From: a virus
DNA: 25,887 nucleotides
Virus record (IMG/VR): IMGVR_UViG_3300005964_000061
Coordinates: 1-25,887 of that record
Direction: 5' to 3' (one strand)
The notes below the pieces were generated by a model. The model was not told where the DNA came from and did no database searches. It saw only the letters and a list, made by a program, of their open reading frames with translations. The translations under genes were made by a program, and so were the position numbers. This document shows, piece after piece, positions 15,790 through 22,162 of the stretch (its first letter is position 1; each line of letters starts with the position of its first letter).

Positions 15790-16839
15790 ATGGAAGAAAA
15801 ATTGAAAGATAGTATATCATGGTTTTTGGCAGGGCTAGGTTTAACCAGTCTAGGAACGGCATTTTTAGGTGACGGAAAACCGTATTTACTGCCTACAGCA
15901 TTTCTCGTTGTTGCTTTAGGTATGCTCTCTATATTCGTAAGGCAAAGAATACTCATTGTTTCGGCTTTTGCTATTGCGACTATTACAGCTGTAGTGAATA
16001 TAATGACAGGATTACCTATCCTAACGGATGAAGAAGCAATAATATTATATGCGTCACACTTATTCCTCGACGGAAAAAATCCGTACCTTTACTCAATGGC
16101 TAAAGCGTTTTCCATATATCACGTTCCGTATAACGTTGTGACCGGCACTACGTCAAACTCATTTTTGCCGTCCGTCTATATTTACCCCCCATTATCGTTC
16201 ATCAGCGTTGCAGTTTTGCATAACCTTGAAACAGTAAACGTAATAACAGCTGTTTTAGCTTTTACGTACTCCTTCCTCAAAAGACGCGAAAACGTTTTCA
16301 TCGCATCTTTTTTCCTATTTCCTGCACTTTCGTACGATTTTGCGACAGGGCAAGAACTGAACCTTTTCGCATATTCTATTGCGTTTCTTGCAATATTTAA
16401 TGAGAGATTGAGATACCTCCTCCTGGGAATCTCTGCAGACGTAAAGCAGTTTGCAATATTGATAGCTATTCTTCTAATTAAATTTGAAAACCAAAAACTT
16501 AGAAAGATAACGGAATTCACGTTACCGTTACTGCTCTCATCAATACCCTTCATTTCAAAGCAATACCTTGCGTCCGTTATAACTATTACACAACCGGTTG
16601 CAAACCAGGGCATTTCGTTTTCACTTCTTACCGCATTCGGGTTACCTATCCCATCATTCGTGTATACCGTACTTGAGGTGTCTCTTTTCGCATTAATCCT
16701 ATTATATAATAATAGGAAAGAATTGGCTTGGGGTCTTCCGGCGTTAATATGGATATTCTCTTTTAGAGATTTGGGATATTTCACGTTTTATTTTGCGTTA
16801 CAATACGTAGAATGGATGATGGAAGATGGAAAAGTTTGA
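15790..16839 (+). CDS. GT-C-fold-like integral membrane glycosyltransferase
   Basis: This encodes 349 residues with about eight to ten membrane helices. After the first helices, an external loop carries Asp-Glu-Glu (80-82), Gly-Lys-Asn-Pro-Tyr (95-99) and Tyr-Ile-Tyr-Pro-Pro-Leu (130-135). A later segment has Gly-Ile-Ser-Ala-Asp-Val-Lys-Gln (~214-221). An acidic loop after an early helix, a G-x-N-P-Y element and a later 'A-x-x-K' are hallmarks of GT-C enzymes of the GT87/DUF2029 type, which use polyprenyl-phosphate sugars on the outer membrane face. The next gene starts 14 nt inside its end, so they are translationally coupled. It probably works with the GtrA-like protein in glycosylating virion or host surface proteins. 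The fold call is moderately sure; donor and acceptor are unknown. Confidence 0.72.
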   Translation: MEEKLKDSISWFLAGLGLTSLGTAFLGDGKPYLLPTAFLVVALGMLSIFVRQRILIVSAFAIATITAVVNIMTGLPILTDEEAIILYASHLFLDGKNPYLYSMAKAFSIYHVPYNVVTGTTSNSFLPSVYIYPPLSFISVAVLHNLETVNVITAVLAFTYSFLKRRENVFIASFFLFPALSYDFATGQELNLFAYSIAFLAIFNERLRYLLLGISADVKQFAILIAILLIKFENQKLRKITEFTLPLLLSSIPFISKQYLASVITITQPVANQGISFSLLTAFGLPIPSFVYTVLEVSLFALILLYNNRKELAWGLPALIWIFSFRDLGYFTFYFALQYVEWMMEDGKV

Positions 16840-17491
16840 AGTCGTACTAATGTTAGTAGTTATAATACCATCTCTTTTCACGTTTTCTATTTTTTTCTAT
16901 CACCCGCAATTGCATGCAAAAGTATTGGATTTTTACGATATAGGAGAAATAAACAAGTACAACGTAATAACGATATGCATACAAAACCCTACCAATAAAA
17001 CATATGTATTGGTGCCTATAATTAATAGTCATCGTTGGTACCCAAACATAATAATCCTAAAACCGCACGACTATGTTATAGTAAACGTTACAGCACCAGA
17101 CCCTACTGTTGCTATTTCACAAAACTCTCCCTATGTAATTACCTTCTATTTGTATAATACTCAAACTGCTGTCTTATCTATAAGCGGATTCGCCCCCACA
17201 GGTACAATATATCCGATCGTAAATCCTAGTTTTACTGTAATATACAACTCATCGTATGGGGTATCGGAATACGGTTGGCAGATACTATATAACGGGAATG
17301 TAACAGTGCAAAAAGGAAAAATCATCATAAATGGAACAGCACTGATAGAACAGACATTATACTACCCAGTAAATGGAAGCATAATGGTGGTACATAGTGG
17401 TGGGGAAGTAAAATTGTCCATATACGATAATAATATAGTTATATACGCAAAGAATACTACGATCTTTTCCGTAATCATAAATGGAAGTTAA
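16826..17491 (+). CDS. Exported beta-rich protein coupled to the GT-C gene
   Basis: This encodes 221 residues. An N-terminal hydrophobic segment (~6-25) after a short charged start is a signal peptide or single anchor. The rest is beta-rich, with Tyr, Ile, Val and Asn enrichment and many N-X-S/T sequons, so it is probably outside the cell and glycosylated. It overlaps the end of the membrane glycosyltransferase by 14 nt in another frame. That suggests either an accessory subunit of the enzyme or its glycoprotein substrate. The family is not recognised. A single-mismatch copy of the palindrome at 16998-17009 is probably due to coding. Confidence 0.78.
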   Translation: MEKFEVVLMLVVIIPSLFTFSIFFYHPQLHAKVLDFYDIGEINKYNVITICIQNPTNKTYVLVPIINSHRWYPNIIILKPHDYVIVNVTAPDPTVAISQNSPYVITFYLYNTQTAVLSISGFAPTGTIYPIVNPSFTVIYNSSYGVSEYGWQILYNGNVTVQKGKIIINGTALIEQTLYYPVNGSIMVVHSGGEVKLSIYDNNIVIYAKNTTIFSVIINGS

Positions 17492-17492
17492 C

Positions 17493-17538
17493 GAGCGGAA
17501 AACCTCACCCTCCCAAGGGGTCAGACCCCATTCCGCTC
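17493..17538. terminator. Two-tier hairpin after the gene ending at 17491
   Basis: Directly after the TAA, GAGCGGAA (17493-17500) can pair with TTCCGCTC (17531-17538), enclosing a second hairpin GGGG-TCAGA-CCCC (17517-17529). No U-run follows immediately. It may be a terminator, an mRNA-stabilising 3' structure or part of a small RNA. On the minus strand it would lie at the 5' end of any transcript started from the palindrome at 17543. Confidence 0.5.
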
Positions 17539-17542
17539 TCAT

Positions 17543-17567
17543 AAACAGCTGTTTGAGGTTTTTATAC
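17543..17567 (+). promoter_or_regulatory. Palindrome and TATA box ahead of the gene at 17598
   Basis: AAACAGCTGTTTGAG (17543-17557) has a perfect 12-bp core. It is followed on the plus strand by TATA-like TTTTTATACC (17558-17567), about 31 nt before the ATG at 17598. Here the palindrome is upstream of the plus-strand TATA. Read on the minus strand, TATAAAAA precedes the palindrome in the usual order, so a second, antisense promoter is possible. Confidence 0.6.
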
Positions 17568-17597
17568 CAGTTTTTGAAGTATAATATTGTGAGCTAC

Positions 17598-17879
17598 ATG
17601 TCTCAAGAATTTTCACACGACAAAGAAGGAGGAGAAAGTATTTTCCCTTCTTATAGAAGCCTTTCAAAGCTATCAAAGGTGGATTGGGATGTTGTAGAGA
17701 AACTGATAGAATCATTCCTAGACAAACACATGAGGACGTGGAGTACATATGCCTACTTCATCATTGACGACGACACCATGCTGATTAAGGTATACCGGGG
17801 TTATGAGGACAATGAGCCGGCGTTCACAATAAAAGCGAGATTAGTAGCTGAAAAGCTAGAACTCCTCGAGGTGAGGTAA
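17598..17879 (+). CDS. Small charged protein of unknown function (first of three)
   Basis: This encodes 93 residues from the ATG at 17598. An in-frame GTG at 17589 is an alternative, and GTGAG just upstream could instead be a ribosome-binding site. The frame stays open to 17481, but that extension contains the promoter. The protein is soluble and mixed alpha/beta, with an acidic Asp-Asp-Asp turn near 56-60 and charged helices. Its stop is immediately followed by the ATG of the next gene. The family is not recognised. Small acidic proteins in a promoter-proximal cassette are sometimes host-takeover or anti-defence factors in viruses, but nothing here proves it. Confidence 0.75.
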   Translation: MSQEFSHDKEGGESIFPSYRSLSKLSKVDWDVVEKLIESFLDKHMRTWSTYAYFIIDDDTMLIKVYRGYEDNEPAFTIKARLVAEKLELLEVR

Positions 17880-18134
17880 ATGAAAGTTCCAGTGTTCATA
17901 AAATATAGCAGATTAGAGGACAACTGTTATTATGATAAACTAGAAGGGATCATATGTGGCGACTTCAAAGATTACGTTGACATCGACGTTGACGATGTCC
18001 ACTTTGATCGTACTGATCTAGAAGACATAGTGAACGAATATATGGATGACATTGCAGACATTTTAATGATGGATAAACGTCTTTTAGACGAACTATTGAA
18101 AAAACTAAACAGAAACAACAGTATTATAAGGTAA
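17880..18134 (+). CDS. Small acidic protein (second of three)
   Basis: This encodes 84 residues, starting on the base after the preceding stop. A GAGGTGAGG ribosome-binding site lies within the end of the upstream gene, so the start is well supported and translation is coupled. A short beta-like N-terminus is followed by a very acidic middle (residues ~30-65, many Asp) and a basic Lys/Arg/Asn tail. There are no membrane segments. I do not recognise a family. The acidic surface could mimic nucleic acid, as some phage-encoded inhibitors do; this is speculation from composition. Confidence 0.78.
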   Translation: MKVPVFIKYSRLEDNCYYDKLEGIICGDFKDYVDIDVDDVHFDRTDLEDIVNEYMDDIADILMMDKRLLDELLKKLNRNNSIIR

Positions 18135-18139
18135 TTTGT

Positions 18140-18352
18140 ATGATAACAAAATATCCTGAGCATTTAACTCAAGAGTCACGATTAAAGGTTGTAAAAAGTT
18201 ATATATTGCACGAATTAGCATCGTTAACCCGCGATAAAACCCCTGATATAATTAATATAGACGGGCTAGTCAAAAAATGCCATGAGCATAAGAAAGGAAT
18301 AGAAGAGGACTGTAAGGGGTATGAGGGCGAGAGGTTGAATACAAATTCATGA
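18140..18352 (+). CDS. Small helical protein (third of three)
   Basis: This encodes 70 residues from an ATG five bases after the preceding stop. It is helical and mixed-charge, with two His-containing helices and two Cys residues (in Lys-Cys-His and Asp-Cys-Lys contexts) in the second half, separated by about ten residues. Two Cys and two His close together could bind metal, though the spacing is not a standard zinc finger. It ends 34 nt before the convergent CCA-enzyme gene. The family is not recognised. Confidence 0.65.
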   Translation: MITKYPEHLTQESRLKVVKSYILHELASLTRDKTPDIINIDGLVKKCHEHKKGIEEDCKGYEGERLNTNS

Positions 18353-18361
18353 AACCCCAAT

Positions 18362-18389
18362 GAATTGCCTTTCCTATTAAGGCTCTTCA
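18362..18389. terminator. Bidirectional hairpin between convergent genes
   Basis: GCCTT (18367-18371) pairs with AAGGC (18379-18383) across a 7-base loop, with GAA/TTC able to extend the stem across a small bulge. It lies between the stops at 18352 (+) and 18387 (-) and probably marks the 3' ends of both transcripts. Confidence 0.4.
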
Positions 18390-19745
18390 GCTCAAATTTT
18401 CTAACAGCTTCTTAAACTCGTATAATTTATTATCACCCTTCAACGTCTTCATTATCTCGTCTTTATCATTTCCTAGCAGTTGTAGAGTATATGCTCTCTC
18501 CTTCAAATGCTTCAATATGCTTCCGCTCACACCAAAAGTATTCATTATTTTTTCTCCAGATACAATCGGCTCTGTTATCCTGCCAGACATGTTAAGTATA
18601 TTCTCACTTCCAGTATCCGCGTGAGATAGCTCTATGAGTTTATTATACATCTCTCTTACTTTCTCAGGATTCCAATAATACAATGACATTAACTTAGTAA
18701 TTAATTGTGCCTGGTTCTTCTCGTTATTCTGTGCTAGATTGAAGTCCATATGCATTTCTATTAAGTTAGAAACGTCCTTTATCAGGTTGTTAGGTAACTT
18801 TAGATTCTTCATTAATTCCTTTGCAATTTCTGCACTCTTTTCAGCATGACCTATGAACATTATCTTCCCGTTTTTTTCGCTCCTAGTATAAGGTTTGCCT
18901 ACATCGTGATAAATTACTGCTAATAACGTTTCAATATCTGGGTTTCTAAGTCTCTTTAACGCCTCATATGTGTGCTCAATAACATTCTCGCCGTGGTGTG
19001 CACCCCTATTATCATGATAGGTATTCTTTAATGCATCGTAATGTTCTTCATAGAGATATTTTAACAGACCGAACTCGTCGAGTAGTTTAAACCCCTCCGC
19101 AGGGTTAACCTTTAGTATTTTTAGTATCTCATCACTGATTCTCTCTATAGGTAATCCGTCCAGCTTATGAACGTTCTTCTTCATTATTTCCAGTTGGTCT
19201 GGGGACATTTTATAGCCGTAAAGGACAAACCTTATCCCCCTCAGTATCCTAAGCGGATCCTCATCTATTCTCTCCTGTGGATTTCCTACGAACCGTAACG
19301 TATGATTACGTAGATCCTCCAAACCGTTATTGAAATCAAGTATCTCCATGACCAATTTATTTCCGTGAATATCTACTATCTTGCCATAGAGGTCATTAAT
19401 TGTAAAATCCCTCCTTCTCGCATCTTCTTCTAAAGAAGCACCGAGCTCAACGGTAGGCTTACTAACAGTGTCATATCTCTCCTTCCTCAATGAAGCAAAA
19501 TCATACTTATCTCCTATCCTAAGGACTCCGAAATCTATGCCGTCCTCGTGAATAGGTAAGTTCAACTCCTCTGCCAACTTTAACGCTTTATCGAAATCGG
19601 TGACTACAAAATCTAAATCCTTAGGCTTGTTGCCAGTCAGGATGTCCCTAACAGTGCCACCAACAAGATATACGTTATTTGTGCCTAATTTTTGAATATA
19701 TTCTAAAATTTCAGGATTATCGAGTTCTACTTCTATACGTTCCAT
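18387..19745 (-). CDS. cca: Class II (bacterial-type) CCA-adding enzyme / poly(A) polymerase family with HD domain
   Basis: This encodes 452 residues. The nucleotidyltransferase motifs are complete: Val-Gly-Gly-Thr-Val-Arg-Asp (28-34), catalytic Asp-Leu-Asp (43-45), Arg-Arg-Asp-Phe-Thr-Ile-Asn (111-117), Glu-Asp-Pro-Leu-Arg (162-166) and Glu-Arg-x-x-x-Glu (201-206). A C-terminal HD phosphohydrolase domain follows, with His258, His280-Asp281 and His300. Enzymes of this family build or repair the 3' CCA of tRNA with CTP and ATP; the HD part of the bacterial enzyme has phosphatase/phosphodiesterase activity. Archaea normally use the unrelated class I enzyme, so this gene is foreign to its host lineage and probably came from bacteria. 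A palindrome-bearing, probably leaderless promoter lies at 19750. A poly(A) polymerase activity cannot be excluded by sequence alone. Confidence 0.92.
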   Translation of the reverse strand: MERIEVELDNPEILEYIQKLGTNNVYLVGGTVRDILTGNKPKDLDFVVTDFDKALKLAEELNLPIHEDGIDFGVLRIGDKYDFASLRKERYDTVSKPTVELGASLEEDARRRDFTINDLYGKIVDIHGNKLVMEILDFNNGLEDLRNHTLRFVGNPQERIDEDPLRILRGIRFVLYGYKMSPDQLEIMKKNVHKLDGLPIERISDEILKILKVNPAEGFKLLDEFGLLKYLYEEHYDALKNTYHDNRGAHHGENVIEHTYEALKRLRNPDIETLLAVIYHDVGKPYTRSEKNGKIMFIGHAEKSAEIAKELMKNLKLPNNLIKDVSNLIEMHMDFNLAQNNEKNQAQLITKLMSLYYWNPEKVREMYNKLIELSHADTGSENILNMSGRITEPIVSGEKIMNTFGVSGSILKHLKERAYTLQLLGNDKDEIMKTLKGDNKLYEFKKLLENLS

Positions 19746-19749
19746 GCAA

Positions 19750-19773
19750 AAACATATGTTTTAATATTTAATA
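19750..19773 (-). promoter_or_regulatory. Palindrome and TATA box for the CCA-enzyme gene
   Basis: AAACATATGTTT (19750-19761) ends four bases from the ATG at 19745, and TATA-like ATTTAATA lies behind it at 19766-19773. The palindrome should cover the transcription start of a leaderless mRNA, the same geometry as at 6721. Confidence 0.7.
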
Positions 19774-19826
19774 AGGGTTCTGTTTTGGGTTTGGTTTCTC
19801 CTTTTTCGTATCTGTTTACAATAAAT

Positions 19827-19840
19827 ATTTTTTAAAAAAA
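19827..19840 (+). promoter_or_regulatory. TATA box for the membrane-protein gene at 19862
   Basis: A T7A7 run lies about 28 nt ahead of the TTG at 19862. This supports a leaderless start near there even though the first in-frame ATG is much further in. The region 19774-19861 holds no palindrome. Confidence 0.45.
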
Positions 19841-19861
19841 GCTTAATTTGTAATCCCTAGT

Positions 19862-20521
19862 TTGCTGAACAAAACAGGAGAAGTTTTTATTTTACACCAT
19901 GATCTAAGTAAGTCTGTGAGTAGACATATAGTTAATTCATTAAGGCTGTTCTTAGGCGAATACACGTTAGTATTTGTAATACTGATGGTCATCTATTCTA
20001 AATATTTCTTTATATTCTATATTAGAGTATATTCCCTTAGTATCCCCCTACTCTTAATACCCTATATAGTACTATCAGTCCTTTTAATAATTTCGAATTA
20101 TGGATATTATCATTTAATAACTACAGAGAAAGACAAAGAAAGCCCGAAAACTTATCACGTGACTGAAATAGAAGATTTGAGTGCAATCTACGCTAATATA
20201 ATAATGACTTACGTGTTAGCTTTATTATCGATTTTTCCAGCTACGTTAATCGGACTCATTGCGTTTATCATAGTTTTATTCTTTATATTTGAGTTATTTA
20301 AGGATAGCGAAATCTTATTCTTTAATCCTATTCTCTCCCTAATGAATTGTAGAATTTACAAGATAAGAGTAGAAGAGCATAATAAATCAATTTATATAAT
20401 ATATAAGGAAAAGATACAAGAAGGAGATTACATCAGGGTTCGTCATTTATATGAGAACATTTATTTAGATGAAAGAATTATAAGGAAAAAGAAGGCAAAT
20501 GAGTATCTAAACTTTCTATAA
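19862..20521 (+). CDS. Integral membrane protein with C-terminal cytosolic domain
   Basis: This encodes up to 219 residues from a TTG at 19862. An in-frame GTG at 19915 would give 201 residues, and the first ATG (near 19984) would cut into the first helix, so it is unlikely. Membrane helices are predicted by eye at ~30-50, 53-78, 107-128 and 128-147. The last ~70 residues are charged and probably cytosolic, rich in Lys, Arg and Ile. The final 55 bases of the gene (20463-20517) are repeated exactly and inverted at 22070-22124. The family is not recognised. Confidence 0.72.
   Translation: MLNKTGEVFILHHDLSKSVSRHIVNSLRLFLGEYTLVFVILMVIYSKYFFIFYIRVYSLSIPLLLIPYIVLSVLLIISNYGYYHLITTEKDKESPKTYHVTEIEDLSAIYANIIMTYVLALLSIFPATLIGLIAFIIVLFFIFELFKDSEILFFNPILSLMNCRIYKIRVEEHNKSIYIIYKEKIQEGDYIRVRHLYENIYLDERIIRKKKANEYLNFL
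20463..20517 (+). repeat. 55-bp perfect inverted repeat, left copy
   Basis: This segment is identical to the reverse complement of 22070-22124 over all 55 bases. It forms the last coding bases of the membrane-protein gene at 19862. The two copies flank the gene at 20588-21985 in opposite orientation, about 1.55 kb apart. Each copy is followed, on its outgoing strand, by a hairpin-forming segment. Confidence 0.92.
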
Positions 20522-20560
20522 TGGGCTATCCCTCATATTGATGAGGCTTCCCACCCATTA
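20519..20560. terminator. Two-tier hairpin after the membrane-protein gene
   Basis: TAATGGG (20519-20525) pairs with CCCATTA (20554-20560), enclosing CCTCAT-ATTG-ATGAGG (20531-20546). It separates two convergent genes and is a good bidirectional terminator candidate. Read on the minus strand it is loosely similar to the hairpin at 22043-22060, which also adjoins a copy of the 55-bp repeat. Confidence 0.5.
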
Positions 20561-20587
20561 ACCCTTTCTTTGTAAAAAGTTTTGAAT

Positions 20588-21985
20588 TTAATATGTTAAT
20601 TGTAGCGAGTTATATTCCTTTATTTTTTTATCTATATCATACATTGTTTTCCCAAGAGAAGTCAAAAGTGTAGCTAGTACTTCAAGCTCTTCAGTTTCGC
20701 TTAAAGAACGTTCATAATAACTGAGGTAATACTTAAAATTATTAGTATATGATAGTCCAGCACTTTTAACTATATCTTCTGTATATTTTCTTAGCTCATT
20801 AGCGTTCAGCGGGGTTTGGCTTTTTAATGCATCCAATATTGCTTTGCCTAGTTCATCTAAGGCTTCGTTCAGTGTCTTAAGTCGATGTTTCTTTTTCTCA
20901 ACGTTTATTGTATCGTCTTCAATTATTGATCCATAAATAGACTGGATTTCCTTACCTAACCCTTCTGCGATAGCATTATTAGGTACTTTTTCTAATTTGT
21001 CTAGATCAGTATTACTATTTTCTTCTTCCTTATTCTGTTCTATGTTCTGTTGTTCAGGAGTAAGAGTCTGTTGCTCCTGAGGATTACCGAAAACTATTAC
21101 AACGTTTTTTCCTAGGTTAATCACACGCTCGTTGCCCGTGAGGTACTGAGAATAGTCTCCTTCTGGTAAAAGCACAGCAGGAGAAGAGCCGTACGTGCCT
21201 ATGACCAGTTCTGGGTAGAGATCAAGCGGTAACTTATCAAGGAATTTCTGTAACTCAGGACTCTGAACATTTTCGCTAGGTGTAAATTCTGCTGGTGGTT
21301 TTGTAGAAATGCCATAAATTTGTTCGTACTGAGATAACAGGAAATTGGAAATTTCGTTTATAATCCCCTTGGGGATGAGGAAAATGTACGAGAATAGGAG
21401 ACTGTCATTATCGTGAGAAATAAAAGTCTTATACATGATGTCGAAATTTTCTCGGATTTTAGGATTAGCGGATTCTAAAATTTGAATTAACGATTTGACT
21501 TTTGCTTCAGCAGATTTCCGCTCATCTTCGGAATAGGTGTGAATAGATCCATTGTATTCTAGCATGATCACATCGAAAGCAAAACGTCCAACTGTAACAT
21601 CCTGTATTATACCAGCCTTTATTATACTAACATAGACAGTCCTCTCATAAATCTTGAAATCATATGCTTCGATTACCTCGTTGAGTTCACCTAAAGCGAG
21701 GGTTATCATTTTTTCTCCATATGTCACATCTATGAACGGTGGGTGCTCGAGATCGTATATCCTAGATGGAGCTTTTACTTCAATTATGAACGGCATGTAT
21801 CTTGGTAAGTACTCAAATCTAGATGCTACCATAGGCTTATAGTTAACTAACGTTAACGAACCGTCGTACTTAGCTGACAGCTTTTCGGGACGTGTAAAGT
21901 CTTCACTTAAAATGAAGTCATCAAAAAGAGTCCTAGAGAGATACTGATCTAACGGAACAAGCGGTGAAGCATCGTTACTACTCAT
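20588..21985 (-). CDS. 465-aa protein of unknown function with shared C-terminal helical domain
   Basis: This encodes 465 residues from the ATG at 21985. A TTG at 22000 lies in the palindrome and is rejected; GAGTGAT just before the ATG is a good ribosome-binding site. The N-terminal ~230 residues are mixed alpha/beta. The middle has Pro/Glu and Gln/Glu/Asn-rich linkers (~245-265 and ~308-328). The last ~119 residues (20591-20947) align by eye with the C-terminal half of the protein at 10169-10816. There are no membrane helices. It stands alone as a transcription unit between the two 55-bp inverted repeats. The family is not recognised; the shared domain suggests a common partner. Confidence 0.85.
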   Translation of the reverse strand: MSSNDASPLVPLDQYLSRTLFDDFILSEDFTRPEKLSAKYDGSLTLVNYKPMVASRFEYLPRYMPFIIEVKAPSRIYDLEHPPFIDVTYGEKMITLALGELNEVIEAYDFKIYERTVYVSIIKAGIIQDVTVGRFAFDVIMLEYNGSIHTYSEDERKSAEAKVKSLIQILESANPKIRENFDIMYKTFISHDNDSLLFSYIFLIPKGIINEISNFLLSQYEQIYGISTKPPAEFTPSENVQSPELQKFLDKLPLDLYPELVIGTYGSSPAVLLPEGDYSQYLTGNERVINLGKNVVIVFGNPQEQQTLTPEQQNIEQNKEEENSNTDLDKLEKVPNNAIAEGLGKEIQSIYGSIIEDDTINVEKKKHRLKTLNEALDELGKAILDALKSQTPLNANELRKYTEDIVKSAGLSYTNNFKYYLSYYERSLSETEELEVLATLLTSLGKTMYDIDKKIKEYNSLQLTY

Positions 21986-21995
21986 TTTTACATCA

Positions 21996-22028
21996 CTCAA
22001 ACATATGTTTGCTTGTAGTTATTAAAAA
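21996..22028 (-). promoter_or_regulatory. Palindromic operator and TATA box for the gene at 21985
   Basis: CTCAAACATATGTTTG (21996-22011) contains the perfect 12-bp core, with TATA-like ATTAAAAA (plus strand) at 22021-22028 behind it. Transcription should start within the palindrome. Its outer half merges into TTTGAGTGAT, a ribosome-binding site 5 nt from the ATG, which decides the start. Confidence 0.72.
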
Positions 22029-22042
22029 TTGCTTGCTGTCTC

Positions 22043-22060
22043 TTCGCCCTTCAAGGCGAG
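22043..22060. other. Hairpin next to the right 55-bp repeat
   Basis: TTCGCC pairs with GGCGAG/A across a short loop (22043-22060), followed by GTAGCTCAC. It resembles 10854-10878 in sequence (CGCCCTT, AGG, then CAC) and loosely the hairpin at 20531-20546. These may be relics of an IS200/IS605-type end or a recurring viral 3' structure. The gene-free stretch 21986-22283 also holds the promoter above, the 55-bp repeat and one unit of the tandem duplication. Confidence 0.35.
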
Positions 22061-22069
22061 GTAGCTCAC

Positions 22070-22124
22070 AGAAAGTTTAGATACTCATTTGCCTTCTTTT
22101 TCCTTATAATTCTTTCATCTAAAT
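22070..22124 (-). repeat. 55-bp perfect inverted repeat, right copy
   Basis: This is the exact reverse complement of 20463-20517. Here it lies in non-coding DNA upstream of the promoter of the gene at 21985, as a detached fragment of the 3' end of the membrane-protein gene. Similarity stops sharply at the outer edge, and only a degenerate hairpin follows at the inner edge. Confidence 0.92.
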
Positions 22125-22162
22125 TAAATAAACTTTCGGTTGCAAATCTATCGAAGTGCGGG

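Noticed and set aside
16182-16784. 200-codon minus-strand frame
   Set aside because: Antisense to the multi-helix GT-C-like gene; composition is that of a reversed hydrophobic protein.
17357-17542. 61-codon minus-strand frame right after the palindrome at 17543
   Set aside because: Its promoter geometry is tempting, but the frame is antisense to a well-supported gene and the product has no sensible features. The possible transcript is kept as a finding.
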